From Pseudomonadota bacterium (GTDB lineage: Bacteria; Chloroflexota; Ktedonobacteria; Ktedonobacterales; JADMIN01): 48,278 bases of DNA. Within the stretch, counting starts at the first letter, position 1; the number at the start of each line of letters is the position of its first letter. The stretch spans positions 1-48,278 of the forward strand of contig JAJPIU010000122.1 of the NCBI GenBank assembly GCA_021324535.1, given 5' to 3'. A program made the position numbers and the translations under genes. Positions 1-8,705 of this stretch are shown here, one piece after another. Below the pieces are notes generated by a model, which worked only from the letters and a program-made list of their open reading frames with translations, was not told the origin of the DNA and made no database searches.

Positions 1-35
1 GGGAAGGGGATATGAAGGAACGCCTCAGCGATATG

Positions 36-1424
36 TCATGTCAGCCCAATGCGTGGGGCAAGCTGGGCAAACGCTTTTTCGGCGCGGGTGTTCGCGTGGT
101 TGGCTTCGTTGGTGGCCTGGGTCGCCGCTTGCAGTGCTTCATCATCGCGCGCGGCGTTGAAGTCGCGCCAGCGCGCCGGATCAAGCGATTGCGCACGCCA
201 GCGAAGCGCCTGGATGCGCAGCAGTAACTCTTCAGCGATGGCCTGCCGCCAGGCGCCATAGCCAAGCTCACCATCGGGATTTGTCCCCGCGAGCCGCTGG
301 ATCGCCAGCAACAGCGCATGGCTCAGATGTTCGCTCCGGTCGGCCAGTTCGCCATAGAGCGACGGCGCGGCCAGCAGCGCCAGCGAACCGTCGCGCGCCG
401 GGCGTTCGCCAAAGGCCGCCAGCCACTCATCCATCAGCGTCTCCCAGGCAAAAAGCGCCTGCGCCGCCAGCTTACGCGCCTCTCGCGCCTCGATGGCGGC
501 CTTCTTGATGCGTGCACGCCCGCTGAGCGGCTGACTGCCCTGCGCCGTGGACATCTCTACACCAACCAGCGCCGCCTCTGCCGCCTCGAGCGCCGCCAGC
601 AGCCTATCGCGCGCCGCCTCTGCCGCCTCAGCGCGCGCATACGCCTGGGCCTGCGCCTCGGTCTGCTCACGCTGAAAAGCCGTTTCCAGCGCGCTCAGCC
701 GCCGTTCGATGCCCAAACGCTCGATGAGGTCTACACCAAGCCGACGCGCTTCGAGCAACGCGCCCACCGTCGCCTCCGCTGTGGTGATCAGCAGCGCCCG
801 CACATCGGGTTCGCCCGCCGCCCCCGCCGCCGCCCGCCGCACATGCTCCTCATCGAGCGGCGCGCCATCCGCAAGCCGCACGGCGCTGGCAATGATGACA
901 GGCGCATGGCCGCCCTCACCCTCAGAAGTACGTCCGCGCTGTTCACCACGCCACACAGGCGACGCGCCCCCACCTGGCAGGCGCTCGACGCTATACCCCT
1001 CGCTATCGAGCAACCACTGCACACACATATACCACATTTCATCGAGCATGGCGTCGAGATGAGCCAGCGTCAGGCGCGCGCCCGCTGAATCATCCTCGCC
1101 AACGCTGGTGGGTGTTTCGGCGGCAGCGTGGGAAGCTCTTCGTCCGCTGGCAATCTCGCGCGCCTGGCGTGGCGTCAGCCTGCGGGCGGCGGCTGTGGAA
1201 TCGAAAGGCGCCAGCGAGGCCAGCAACAGTGCGCGTTTGGCAGGCGTAAGCGCACACCCCACCGCCTCATCGAGCGCATCGGCGAACTCCTGCGCCGTCT
1301 CAGATGAAGCACTATCGAGCAGCGCCAGGGCATGGCGTGCAGCGAGGCGTGCGCGCAGGCTTGGGGGCTGCTGCGTTTCCTCTGCTTGCGGCTTCAGAGG
1401 CTTTAGCGATGTCAAACAAACCAT
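36..1424 (-). CDS. Hypothetical protein with degenerate Mrr-like domain and coiled coil (third gene of helicase operon)
   Basis: A 462-residue protein of unknown function. Residues about 120-245 follow the order of an Mrr-type (PD-(D/E)XK) restriction fold: a helix ending in 'LLDSEGYSVE', a strand 'APVIIASAVRL', a helix, then 'VRALLITTAEATVGALLEAR' and 'LGVDLIERL', which resembles the Mrr pattern of a strand ending in ITT, a helix and a GI-LI strand. The usual QxK catalytic pair is not visible (ASAVR occupies the place), so nuclease activity is doubtful. Residues about 245-330 are Ala/Glu/Arg-rich and probably coiled coil; the rest is helical. The start overlaps the end of the upstream cysteine-rich gene by 13 bp, so the two are translationally coupled. 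The Mrr-like call is my inference from pattern order; the gene is clear, the function is not. Confidence 0.75.
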   Translation of the reverse strand: MVCLTSLKPLKPQAEETQQPPSLRARLAARHALALLDSASSETAQEFADALDEAVGCALTPAKRALLLASLAPFDSTAAARRLTPRQAREIASGRRASHAAAETPTSVGEDDSAGARLTLAHLDAMLDEMWYMCVQWLLDSEGYSVERLPGGGASPVWRGEQRGRTSEGEGGHAPVIIASAVRLADGAPLDEEHVRRAAAGAAGEPDVRALLITTAEATVGALLEARRLGVDLIERLGIERRLSALETAFQREQTEAQAQAYARAEAAEAARDRLLAALEAAEAALVGVEMSTAQGSQPLSGRARIKKAAIEAREARKLAAQALFAWETLMDEWLAAFGERPARDGSLALLAAPSLYGELADRSEHLSHALLLAIQRLAGTNPDGELGYGAWRQAIAEELLLRIQALRWRAQSLDPARWRDFNAARDDEALQAATQATNEANHANTRAEKAFAQLAPRIGLT

Positions 1425-3535
1425 CCCTTTCGTTGTGCGCCGATGATCTCACCTTCCGGTGTGATGGCAAAGACCACCTGACGCCCCAGCCCGCGATCCA
1501 CAAAGACGGTAAGTCGCGCATTCCGCCCGACCAACCAACGGTGACGCAGGTTGATCGCCTTGCCGTGCGTGGCGGCCAACTTGAGCAATGTGAGATCAGC
1601 ATCGCTGGCGGCGGAAAGCGATCTGCATGCCGGACAACTATGCTCACTCGCGGTCGAAGAAGAGGCTTCGAGCTTGCCGTGCGCATCGGCGAGTGTCGCG
1701 CTTGCATTCGGGTTCAGACAATAGGCGCAGTAAGGTATCTGGCAGAGGGCGCACGCGGCTGGCGTGGCGCATTTGCAGAGCGCGCGTCCGCAGCCAGAGC
1801 AGGCAAACGTATCGCTTGCGCACATAGTGCTGCCGCACGCCTCACATGTGCTGGCATGTTGGCTACACACCGGACGCTGGCATGTTACGCAGCGCCGGGC
1901 GTGAGCGCCACAGAGCAACGCAGCACACTCACCACAGGCAAGCGCGTGTTCCTGGCAGAGCAGCGCGCCGCATTCGCTGCACGCCAACGCATGCTCAGCG
2001 CATAACACACCGTCGCATACCGAACAGAGCGCCGCGCAGGCCAGGCAGAGCCGCCCGCCATCGGCGCCAGTGGGATGATCTTTGCACTGCCAGAGGTGCG
2101 CTGGACAGTGCAACGTTCCACATTGCGCGCAGGCATGCAAACACTCCTGACAGATCGCCTCGCCACAGGTCGCGCAGGGGGTCAGTGTCGCGGTCGTCAC
2201 GCCAGCCTGTCCGGCGCATATCGCGCAGGCATGGGCGCCACAGTGGGCGCAGGCTGCGAAGCATTCCGCACAGGTGAAATGGCCCTGGCGGCATACTCCC
2301 CCCACGCGCGCCGTCTTGCCACAGACGCCACAGACCGGCGATACGACAACGCTGCGCCCCAGATCAACAGTGAACATCGCTTCCGCGCCGGAGGGCAGGC
2401 GTAGCGCCGCCTCGGCCAACGGCGCCGCGATCAGCGCGACGTTTTCCAGCCGCGCCTCCACCTCTACGGCGAACACCTCGGAAAGGCTATCCAGTTCGCG
2501 CGTCAGCGCAGCCGCAGAGTCATCCGCCTGATCAGGCTCCTCGTGGCGCAGGCGTTCGTAGTGCGCCGTCAGATCGGCAACGCGACGCTGGTAGTCGTCG
2601 GCGGCGCGCTGCTGCAAGAAGACGCTAGCCGCATCGAGCACAGGAGCCAGCGTGGCGCGCGCCTGTTCATAGCTGGCGTGAATCAACGCCGAAGGGCCAG
2701 ATTGCGCGCGCTGTCCTTCGGATTGGGCTGCCAGATCAAAGGCTGCGCCACTGGCCCGCGCCATCTGCTCCAGCGTTAGCGGCGCCAGGGGCTTGCCATG
2801 CGTATCAAACGCCAGCCGCTGCCATTCTTCGCGGCGCCCCCGTCGGTCACGTCCGCTAACGAGCAACGTCAACTCAACGCCCGGCGCCTCCCACCGGCGA
2901 ACAATGCGCGCCGCGACGGGCGTCTGCTCCCATCGGATCGCCAGCCTTCCCGCATGTAACGGGCATACCTGGCACGATGGCGCGCCACGCCGCCACGGCT
3001 CCCCGCCAAATCCCAGGCAGCGCCAGCAATTTGGCTGGGTGGCTGCCTGTATGGTTGTCGAATCGGCGGCGAGCGTCAAGCCAAGCCACTTGGCGACAAG
3101 CGCGGCGGGGTCGGCCTCAGCAACCAACCGCAGCGCCACCACGCGCGACCGCCGCGCCGCCTCATCTGAGAGCGTCGCCAGCGCGGCGCTTCCCTCGACA
3201 AGCAGGATGGTCGCCTCTTCAGCGTGCGCGCGGGCAAGCGAGGTCGTATAGCGCGTTGTAGCGCCGTCGGCCAGCGTCGCCGTCAGCGTCTTCTCATCGT
3301 CTTCCAGCCGCACCCGTGCGCCCTGCGCCAGCAAGAAATCACGGGCAAAGCGCAGCAACGCGTCGCGTGGCTCGCGTGGGGAGGTGTGCCCCGCCAGCCG
3401 CCCGCTGCCACTGGCGCGCTCGATGGTCAGTGTCGCGGCAGGCGCTTGCATGGTAGCCTGCGCCTGTTTCTCGCGTGATTGAGACGCATCAGCGGTTTTT
3501 TGCTCAGGCTTGCGCCGCTGCCAGAACCATCTCAT
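1412..3535 (-). CDS. Cysteine-rich multi-zinc-finger protein with exact 15-residue repeats (second gene of helicase operon)
   Basis: A 707-residue protein with about 48 cysteines. Residues 55-140 form a small alpha/beta region that could be a nuclease-like fold. A first zinc site is C170/C173 with C188/C191. Residues about 285-350 are helical. From 402 to 637 the protein is a string of Cys pairs; between 504 and 593 these form six consecutive units of exactly 15 residues with pattern C-x2-C-x4-C-x2-H (His replaced by Asp or Cys in the last two units), resembling B-box or treble-clef knuckles. The C-terminal 60 residues lack cysteines. Its ATG overlaps the stop of the SNF2 helicase gene (ATGA), indicating coupling. 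Likely role: a zinc-stabilised DNA, RNA or protein-binding partner of the helicase. I recognise no named family across the full length. Confidence 0.85.
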   Translation of the reverse strand: MRWFWQRRKPEQKTADASQSREKQAQATMQAPAATLTIERASGSGRLAGHTSPREPRDALLRFARDFLLAQGARVRLEDDEKTLTATLADGATTRYTTSLARAHAEEATILLVEGSAALATLSDEAARRSRVVALRLVAEADPAALVAKWLGLTLAADSTTIQAATQPNCWRCLGFGGEPWRRGAPSCQVCPLHAGRLAIRWEQTPVAARIVRRWEAPGVELTLLVSGRDRRGRREEWQRLAFDTHGKPLAPLTLEQMARASGAAFDLAAQSEGQRAQSGPSALIHASYEQARATLAPVLDAASVFLQQRAADDYQRRVADLTAHYERLRHEEPDQADDSAAALTRELDSLSEVFAVEVEARLENVALIAAPLAEAALRLPSGAEAMFTVDLGRSVVVSPVCGVCGKTARVGGVCRQGHFTCAECFAACAHCGAHACAICAGQAGVTTATLTPCATCGEAICQECLHACAQCGTLHCPAHLWQCKDHPTGADGGRLCLACAALCSVCDGVLCAEHALACSECGALLCQEHALACGECAALLCGAHARRCVTCQRPVCSQHASTCEACGSTMCASDTFACSGCGRALCKCATPAACALCQIPYCAYCLNPNASATLADAHGKLEASSSTASEHSCPACRSLSAASDADLTLLKLAATHGKAINLRHRWLVGRNARLTVFVDRGLGRQVVFAITPEGEIIGAQRKGWFV

Positions 3536-5478
3536 GCGTGCCCCTCCAATACACCTACCGTCAACGACTCAGCCGCCCGCTGGCGACGCAAGCCCTGGGC
3601 CATCTCATCGCCAAGCGCATCAAGCTCGCGCCGCGCCTCTTCGTTGGTGGCGCTCTGCATCAGAATCTCAAGGATGCGCTCCTCGATGTCCATCTCACCT
3701 TCCTGCGTCTCCGCAAGTACGGTCTCAAGCGCGCCAATGGTCATCGTAAAAAGGTTGATCTTCTGATAAAGCAACCGCAACACGTAGTCGTCAATCGTGT
3801 CCTTCAGGGTGAAGTTGAAGACACTCACATCATGTGTCTGGCCGAGGCGATGTACCCGCCCAATGCGCTGCTCGATGCGCATCGGGTTCCAGTGCAGGTC
3901 ATAGTTGAAGACGACATGGCAGCGTTGTTGCAGGTTCAGCCCTTCGGCTCCCGCGTCGGTGGCGATCAAGGTGTTGAGCGCGCCGTTGTTGAAGTCCGCC
4001 ACCATCGCCTCACGTTCCGCCCGCGAGAGCGCGCCCACGTAGCAATCGGCGCTACGTCCCTGCGCGCGAATGACCTCACGCAGGCGCGCCGCCGTCTCGA
4101 GCCGCAGCGTAAAGATCAGCGCCGGTTCGTCGCCAAGCTCACGTAGCGCGTCGAGCAACAACTGCTCTTTCGCGCTTGAAGTCGCCGTCACCTCCTGGCA
4201 GCGATCCGCCAGCTCCAGCAACACGCCGCTCTCATCGGGATGCGTTTCGGCGCGGCGGCGCAGCGAATGTTCGATGGCGCGTGGGCTGCTGCTGAGCGAC
4301 TGTTGCAGCGCCATGATCTCGCGAATAACCGCGCCCCGGTTCATGCGCGTAGTGGGCGCGCGGCGATAAAGCGCGCGTAGATAATCGGTGACATCGGCAA
4401 TCAGCGCATCCTCGGCGGGAGTTGGTGGGATCGTGCGCGTGTCCACTGTGCGCCCGGCGAAGGGGATGTCGGTCTCGCTGCGGCGCGTCCGACACATCAC
4501 CTCGCGCACAATGCCGCGTAGCTGTGCGGCGCGCTCTGGCCGCAAGACGCGCCCCGTTCCAGGGTCGGCGATATAGTCATCCTCGAACTCGCGTTGTGTG
4601 CCCAGGCGGCCCGGCGCGACGAGATCGATCAGGCTGTAGAGATCGGTCAGCCGGTTGGCGACGGGAGTGGCCGTCAGCAAAAGCCGCCAGCGTGCCCGCA
4701 CCTGCCCAACGCTCTTGCGCCGCTTCGACGCCGGATTCGCCAGCAGATGCGCCTCGTCAACAATCAGCATATCCCAGGTGCGCGGAGCGATCTTCTCAAA
4801 CGAGCGCACGAACTGAGGCAGCGAACAGATCACGCGATCCTCTTCCTCGAAGCCACGGAAGCGTCGCTCGTCGGTCAGCGTAAAGTCTTCATCGAAGTGT
4901 TCGCGCAGTTCATCCTGCCATTGGCTCAGCAACGCCTTAGGGGCCAGCACCAGCGCCGACCGCACAATGCCCCGTAGCGCCAGCTCTTTATAAATCAGCC
5001 CCGCCTCGATGGTTTTGCCAAGCCCCACCTCGTCGGCCAAAATAACCGAGGGCGCTTTCTCGCGCAACGCCTGCTCCACCACCTGGATTTGATAGGGATG
5101 TGGACGCACGCGATCATACAGCGCCTTTGGGGCCAGCAGACGATCAAAGGAGGTCGGCGACCGGAGCGTTTGCGCACGCAGGTTCAGCGCATACCAGCGC
5201 GGCCAGGCTGGATCAGGAGGGATGGCAGCAAGCGCGTCGGCTGGTTGGGGCGCTGGCTCATTCGCCGCATTGGCGGCTGCCTGCGCGGCACGGCGCGCTT
5301 GCCTGGGGCCTTTCATAGCCTGAGGCGACTGTGTGGAGGAAGACGCGCCGCTTGCTTCTGGCGTCTCAGATGGACGCGGCGCCATTGTGGAAAGTATCGC
5401 ATGTGGATCGCTGAAGATGATCCGTGAGAGAAGACCAGCCACCAATGATTGCTCGCTTCTATTCTGCGTGGTGCTCAA
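3532..5478 (-). CDS. SNF2/RapA-family DEAD/DEAH-box helicase (ATPase)
   Basis: A superfamily 2 SNF2-type ATPase expected to translocate on duplex DNA or remodel protein-DNA complexes. Visible motifs: Q-motif region 'RPHPYQIQVV' (about 125-134), Walker A 'DEVGLGKT' (149-156), Walker B DEAH (241-244), motif III 'TATP' (269-272), motif V 'TDAGAEGLNLQ' (507-517) and motif VI 'QRIGRVHRLGQ' (537-547). The 'NPMRIEQRIGRVHRLGQ' wording is typical of the RapA/HepA branch. At 648 residues it lacks RapA's long flanking domains. The N-terminal 90 residues are low complexity. The chosen start is a TTG with a weak Shine-Dalgarno; an ATG at 5385 is an alternative. It is the first gene of a three-gene overlapping operon and has a LexA-like palindrome about 80 bp upstream. 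Confidence 0.9.
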   Translation of the reverse strand: MSTTQNRSEQSLVAGLLSRIIFSDPHAILSTMAPRPSETPEASGASSSTQSPQAMKGPRQARRAAQAAANAANEPAPQPADALAAIPPDPAWPRWYALNLRAQTLRSPTSFDRLLAPKALYDRVRPHPYQIQVVEQALREKAPSVILADEVGLGKTIEAGLIYKELALRGIVRSALVLAPKALLSQWQDELREHFDEDFTLTDERRFRGFEEEDRVICSLPQFVRSFEKIAPRTWDMLIVDEAHLLANPASKRRKSVGQVRARWRLLLTATPVANRLTDLYSLIDLVAPGRLGTQREFEDDYIADPGTGRVLRPERAAQLRGIVREVMCRTRRSETDIPFAGRTVDTRTIPPTPAEDALIADVTDYLRALYRRAPTTRMNRGAVIREIMALQQSLSSSPRAIEHSLRRRAETHPDESGVLLELADRCQEVTATSSAKEQLLLDALRELGDEPALIFTLRLETAARLREVIRAQGRSADCYVGALSRAEREAMVADFNNGALNTLIATDAGAEGLNLQQRCHVVFNYDLHWNPMRIEQRIGRVHRLGQTHDVSVFNFTLKDTIDDYVLRLLYQKINLFTMTIGALETVLAETQEGEMDIEERILEILMQSATNEEARRELDALGDEMAQGLRRQRAAESLTVGVLEGHA

Positions 5479-5837
5479 CCCTGCTCGATTCCGCTCGGCG
5501 CTGCACGACAGCGCGCTGTCACGAAGCGGCGCCGACGTTTCGCTGCTTCTCTATTTTAGAACGTGTGTTCTTTTCACTTTGGAACAACCGAAGAAAAGTA
5601 TATCATGCGCGCCACGCTTGCCCAACACCTCTGTCCATCAGTACCCCTCTCTGGGAATGGGGTGGAATGAACGCCTCTCAGCGCGCTGTCTGGCATGTGT
5701 GCGGATATGTGTAGCGACGCTGGAACCTGAAAAAGCAGTCCTGCCTCAGGCGTCATATGGATGGAAGACAAGTTACCCGCGACAGCAGGCTTGCCGCAGA
5801 GAGATAGCCGAAACATACCAGCCACAGGGGGATACGG
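5479..5837. other. Intergenic region between divergent helicase operon and KGG gene
   Basis: About 360 bases separate two divergently transcribed units. The half next to the helicase operon is AT-richer than its surroundings and holds a GAAC-N4-GTTC palindrome and a TAAAAT hexamer read on the minus strand just beyond it. I see no convincing coding frame. A GGGGGAT Shine-Dalgarno lies at the right end, serving the KGG-repeat gene. Confidence 0.5.
5558..5571. promoter_or_regulatory. LexA-like (SOS box) palindrome upstream of helicase operon
   Basis: The palindrome AGAAC-GTGT-GTTCT contains the core GAAC-N4-GTTC known from LexA/DinR boxes in Firmicutes and Actinobacteria. On the minus strand it abuts TAAAAT, a possible -10 element for the helicase operon, so a bound repressor would block that promoter. 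That LexA of this organism uses the same consensus is an assumption; no lexA or recA gene lies in the window. Confidence 0.45.
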
Positions 5838-6167
5838 ATGAGTGAACAGGAGAACATCGCAGGTGAACATGAACAAACAGCGAGGAAGGGGTTACAGGGG
5901 AGAAAGCGTGGCCCCAAACCCGGCACTGAGGCCGCGCGTCGTGGCGGACGCGCAGTGAGCGCCCGCTATGGCCACGACTTTTACGCGCGCATCGGGAAGA
6001 AGGGCGGCGAGACGGTGCGCCGCGAACACGGCCCGGACTTCTATGTGCAGATTGGCAAGAAGGGCGGCGATAGCACAAAGCGCAACCAGGGTTCCGAGTT
6101 CTATGCGCGCATTGGGAAGAAGGGCGGCCAGGCCAATCGCAAACTGACGCCAGGCTCAGACGTATAA
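5838..6167 (+). CDS. KGG-repeat stress-type protein
   Basis: A small basic 109-residue protein with three consecutive 20-residue repeats of the form G-x-[DE]-FY-x-x-IGKKGG (residues about 50-105), preceded by a more divergent unit around 'RRGGRAVSARYG'. This is the KGG / 'stress-induced acidophilic repeat' family to which E. coli YciG and Bacillus GsiB-like proteins belong; members are hydrophilic, abundant in stress or stationary phase, and probably protect or bind macromolecules. A GGGGGAT Shine-Dalgarno precedes the ATG. The gene converges with the CpXC gene downstream, with a gap of only about 30 bases and no strong terminator. Family assignment is confident; precise function is not known. 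Confidence 0.85.
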   Translation: MSEQENIAGEHEQTARKGLQGRKRGPKPGTEAARRGGRAVSARYGHDFYARIGKKGGETVRREHGPDFYVQIGKKGGDSTKRNQGSEFYARIGKKGGQANRKLTPGSDV

Positions 6168-6197
6168 TTCAGGCATAATTCGCATGGGACGAGATGA

Positions 6198-6944
6198 TCA
6201 GCCCTGGCGCAATGCCTGCGCGATAACGCCTATCTGGCTGCGTGGACCATAGATAGTGATGGAGAACGTATCGCTTCGCTCGGTCGTCTCGGTCAGGCAG
6301 CCCGCGCCACGCGCCAGCCGTTGGGCGATCAGCCGCAATTGTTCACGTTGCGCGGAGTCATTTCCCTGCGCTGTTAGCGTGACCTTGCCCAGACGCTCCG
6401 ACGGCTCCAACAGCGACTCCACCAGCTTACGCAACTGCTCGATCCCAAAGATCACCTGCATCGGTGGCGCGCCAGGCTGTGGGATGGCGTCTTGCAGGCG
6501 AGGCGAATCGGCAGCCGCAGATGCGTCTTCTCTGGCGCTTCTCGTCACATCCCCTGAAGCGGCGACCGCCTGGTTGTAGACCGCGCGCAAACGTTCGAGG
6601 CGCTGGCTGCGCTCTTCCTCAGAGAGGTCTCCGTTGGGAAAGACATAGGCAAACAGGCCACGCGCCATATCATGGTAAACAAAAGGAATCGCGCTACGCG
6701 CACGGCGCCCGCAATTTGGGCAGACCGCGACATTGAGCGTATCCGCCAGCAGTTGGTAGAGCAACTCTGGCTCAAGCGTCACATTGACGGCGTGATACAC
6801 CAGGCTGCTAAACGTCTCGCCGCATGCGCAGGTGATCATGATCGACGAGGCGCGCGTCTCCGCGCCGAAGGATTCACTGTTCTCGCCATCCTGAGCGGAT
6901 TCTTCGGGTAGCGATGGCATGGAATAGGCAGATGTGTCTGACAT
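6198..6944 (-). CDS. CpXC domain-containing protein
   Basis: A 248-residue soluble protein. Near the N-terminus it carries CxC ('TCACGETF') and, some 50 residues later, C-x2-C ('VCPNCGRRA'), followed by 'PFVYHDMARGLFAYVFP': the layout of the CpXC domain, a small zinc-ribbon-like domain of unknown role found widely in bacteria. The C-terminal half (after about residue 130) is unassigned but contains helix/strand segments around 'IEQLRKLVESLLEPSERLGKV'. The ATG used follows AGGAGC with an 8-base gap; an ATG seven codons further upstream lacks a good ribosome site. Transcribed divergently from the beta-propeller gene, with a recognisable promoter immediately upstream. Confidence 0.85.
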   Translation of the reverse strand: MSDTSAYSMPSLPEESAQDGENSESFGAETRASSIMITCACGETFSSLVYHAVNVTLEPELLYQLLADTLNVAVCPNCGRRARSAIPFVYHDMARGLFAYVFPNGDLSEEERSQRLERLRAVYNQAVAASGDVTRSAREDASAAADSPRLQDAIPQPGAPPMQVIFGIEQLRKLVESLLEPSERLGKVTLTAQGNDSAQREQLRLIAQRLARGAGCLTETTERSDTFSITIYGPRSQIGVIAQALRQG

Positions 6945-7253
6945 GCTTGTGCTCCTGATGTGCAATTTCTGCTTTCAGTGTACCATCTTTTTGGCCGCAT
7001 CGTCACCAGGGGCTTGCCAGCAAAGCGTTGTTCCTGTACTCTATTGGTAGACACAGTTTCTCAAGCGCGAGACGTTGGTAGCCGCCGATGAATGGTATGG
7101 CGCAGAGCCTCTGTGGACGCTATCTTTGTCTGCTTTATGTGAGTCTGGCGCACTCAGAAACGTAGTTATGAGAAACGACGCATTACACGTACACATCTCA
7201 CACATTGGGCGGACAGGGAGTATCAGGAACCAGGTGGGGAAGGGGGCGTCACG
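6945..7253. other. Divergent intergenic region between CpXC and beta-propeller genes
   Basis: About 310 bases with no convincing gene. The left end holds a plausible minus-strand promoter for the CpXC gene. The right end carries the GGGGAAGGGGG ribosome site of the beta-propeller gene. No strong hairpins or repeats seen. Confidence 0.5.
6977..7006 (-). promoter_or_regulatory. Putative sigma-70-type promoter of the CpXC gene
   Basis: Read on the minus strand: -35 GTGACG, an 18-base spacer and -10 TACACT, placing the start of transcription some 25 bases before the chosen ATG. Match to consensus is moderate. Confidence 0.4.
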
Positions 7254-8675
7254 ATGGAGCGCCAGGCAACCCTGTCGGCGTTTGGCCGACTTGGCCAACA
7301 CGCGCGCCCTTCCACCCTGCGCTGGCCGATGACGTTTGCCTTTATTGGCACCATCGTCGTCGTCATCTGGGCGCTCCTGGTAGCCAATCGCGTTGGTCTG
7401 GGGCAGGCGCCCGGCGCTTCGGGCGTACTTCACAACCGCATCACGCTCTCCACCCTGGCCACCGCCGGATTGCGTTCCCCATCGAGCGCCGCCTTTGCCC
7501 CCGACAGCCATCATATCGCAGTGATTGGCGTGCTGAGCAACTGTGGACAGCGGCTGTCGGCCCCCTCATGCGGGCATGCGCTGGCAATCTATGCGCTCAG
7601 CGCCGACGGTCGCTCCATGAGCCTCGAACGAATAATCCCGCTCGAGGCGCTCTTGGGGTTGGGGGACTCAGGGAGTATCTCATCTGGCCTGCAAGCGACG
7701 TTCACCGGCATGGGCTGGTCGCCCGATGGCGCGCGCGTGGCGGTGGTGTTCACCCTGTTTCAGGGGGCGTCTCGTTCGCTGGCGTCTGAGGTCTTCTCCG
7801 GCCTGCTCGTGATTGCCGTCGCTCAGCAACAGGCCACCATCATCGTCGGTGACTCAGGCTACTTCACCTCCATGACCAACGGCGGAGCATCGCTCCCTGT
7901 CTGGCGGCTCGGCGCTCAGAACGCTGCGCCTGCATATACCCTTGAGCCTGGGCTTACCTACGCCTGGAATAGTCAGGGCTTTCCCTATCCCATTACTCCT
8001 CTCACCGGCGAAGTGAGTCTCCTTCCCATTTCAGCGGCGAGCAACTACCCTGTGGGCAATCCCGATGGCGGCGCGCCATTTACCATCTGGCAGCCGGGTA
8101 TGGTGATCGGGCCGGACAGCGCAGGATTGCCGCCCGATCAAAGCGCCTTCGTCAGCACCTTTCCCTCGTGGACGGCTGATGGCGAAGAGACGGCATTGCT
8201 GCGAACCGGAGTTGCGCTCCAGGCGCCATCAGGGGCAATCGGCGCTGGAGATTCCACGCCGACGAGTGACACGCATTCCATTCCAGCGCCTGCCATCTCT
8301 CTGCCGACCGCGCTCTTTCCCGTCCCCCCGCGCGACGCAGCCCTGGCAACCCTTCAGCAAGCCGTTGGGCGCGCGGGGTGGGCGCTGGCAGCGTGGAATC
8401 CCGACGGAAGTTTGCTGGCAAGCGTCAACTGTTTCGCCAAAGAAGGTCAGACGCTGACAATAAGCGCCACGAACAACGGCGGATCAGTTGGCGTATGGCC
8501 GCTGGCGCTTGGCTCCCACGACCCTGGCTGTCAGGGTTTTGGTGAAGATAGCGACCAACCGACAGGAGTGTACACTGTCTCCAATCTGGGACTCACCTGG
8601 TCGCCCGATGGCTCCCTTGTGCTGATCAGCGATAGCGTAGCAGCTACGCTGACCCTCTGGCAGGTCAGCGGGTAG
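7254..8675 (+). CDS. Membrane-anchored WD40/PD40-like beta-propeller protein
   Basis: A 473-residue protein with a basic N-terminus, one hydrophobic segment (residues about 25-46, 'FAFIGTIVVVIWALLVA') and a long extracytoplasmic part. The latter contains several PD40-type repeats recognisable by 'FAPDSHHIAV', 'WSPDGARVAVV', 'WTADGEETALL', 'WNPDGSLLASV' and 'WSPDGSLVLIS', as in TolB-like and WD40 propellers. It therefore probably forms a surface-exposed propeller anchored to the membrane. The ATG is preceded by a GGGGAAGGGGG ribosome site. Function and partners unknown; it is monocistronic and convergent with rpoN. WD-like propellers also occur in the J-domain fusion further along. Confidence 0.75.
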   Translation: MERQATLSAFGRLGQHARPSTLRWPMTFAFIGTIVVVIWALLVANRVGLGQAPGASGVLHNRITLSTLATAGLRSPSSAAFAPDSHHIAVIGVLSNCGQRLSAPSCGHALAIYALSADGRSMSLERIIPLEALLGLGDSGSISSGLQATFTGMGWSPDGARVAVVFTLFQGASRSLASEVFSGLLVIAVAQQQATIIVGDSGYFTSMTNGGASLPVWRLGAQNAAPAYTLEPGLTYAWNSQGFPYPITPLTGEVSLLPISAASNYPVGNPDGGAPFTIWQPGMVIGPDSAGLPPDQSAFVSTFPSWTADGEETALLRTGVALQAPSGAIGAGDSTPTSDTHSIPAPAISLPTALFPVPPRDAALATLQQAVGRAGWALAAWNPDGSLLASVNCFAKEGQTLTISATNNGGSVGVWPLALGSHDPGCQGFGEDSDQPTGVYTVSNLGLTWSPDGSLVLISDSVAATLTLWQVSG

Positions 8676-8705
8676 CCTCCAGCAGGTACATCGTCAACCA
8701 TATCA

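Noticed and set aside
318-1088. Long plus-strand open frame (256 residues) over the first gene
   Set aside because: Arg/Gln-rich translation typical of the antisense of a GC-rich gene; no ribosome site, no family, and the minus-strand frame is part of a coupled operon.
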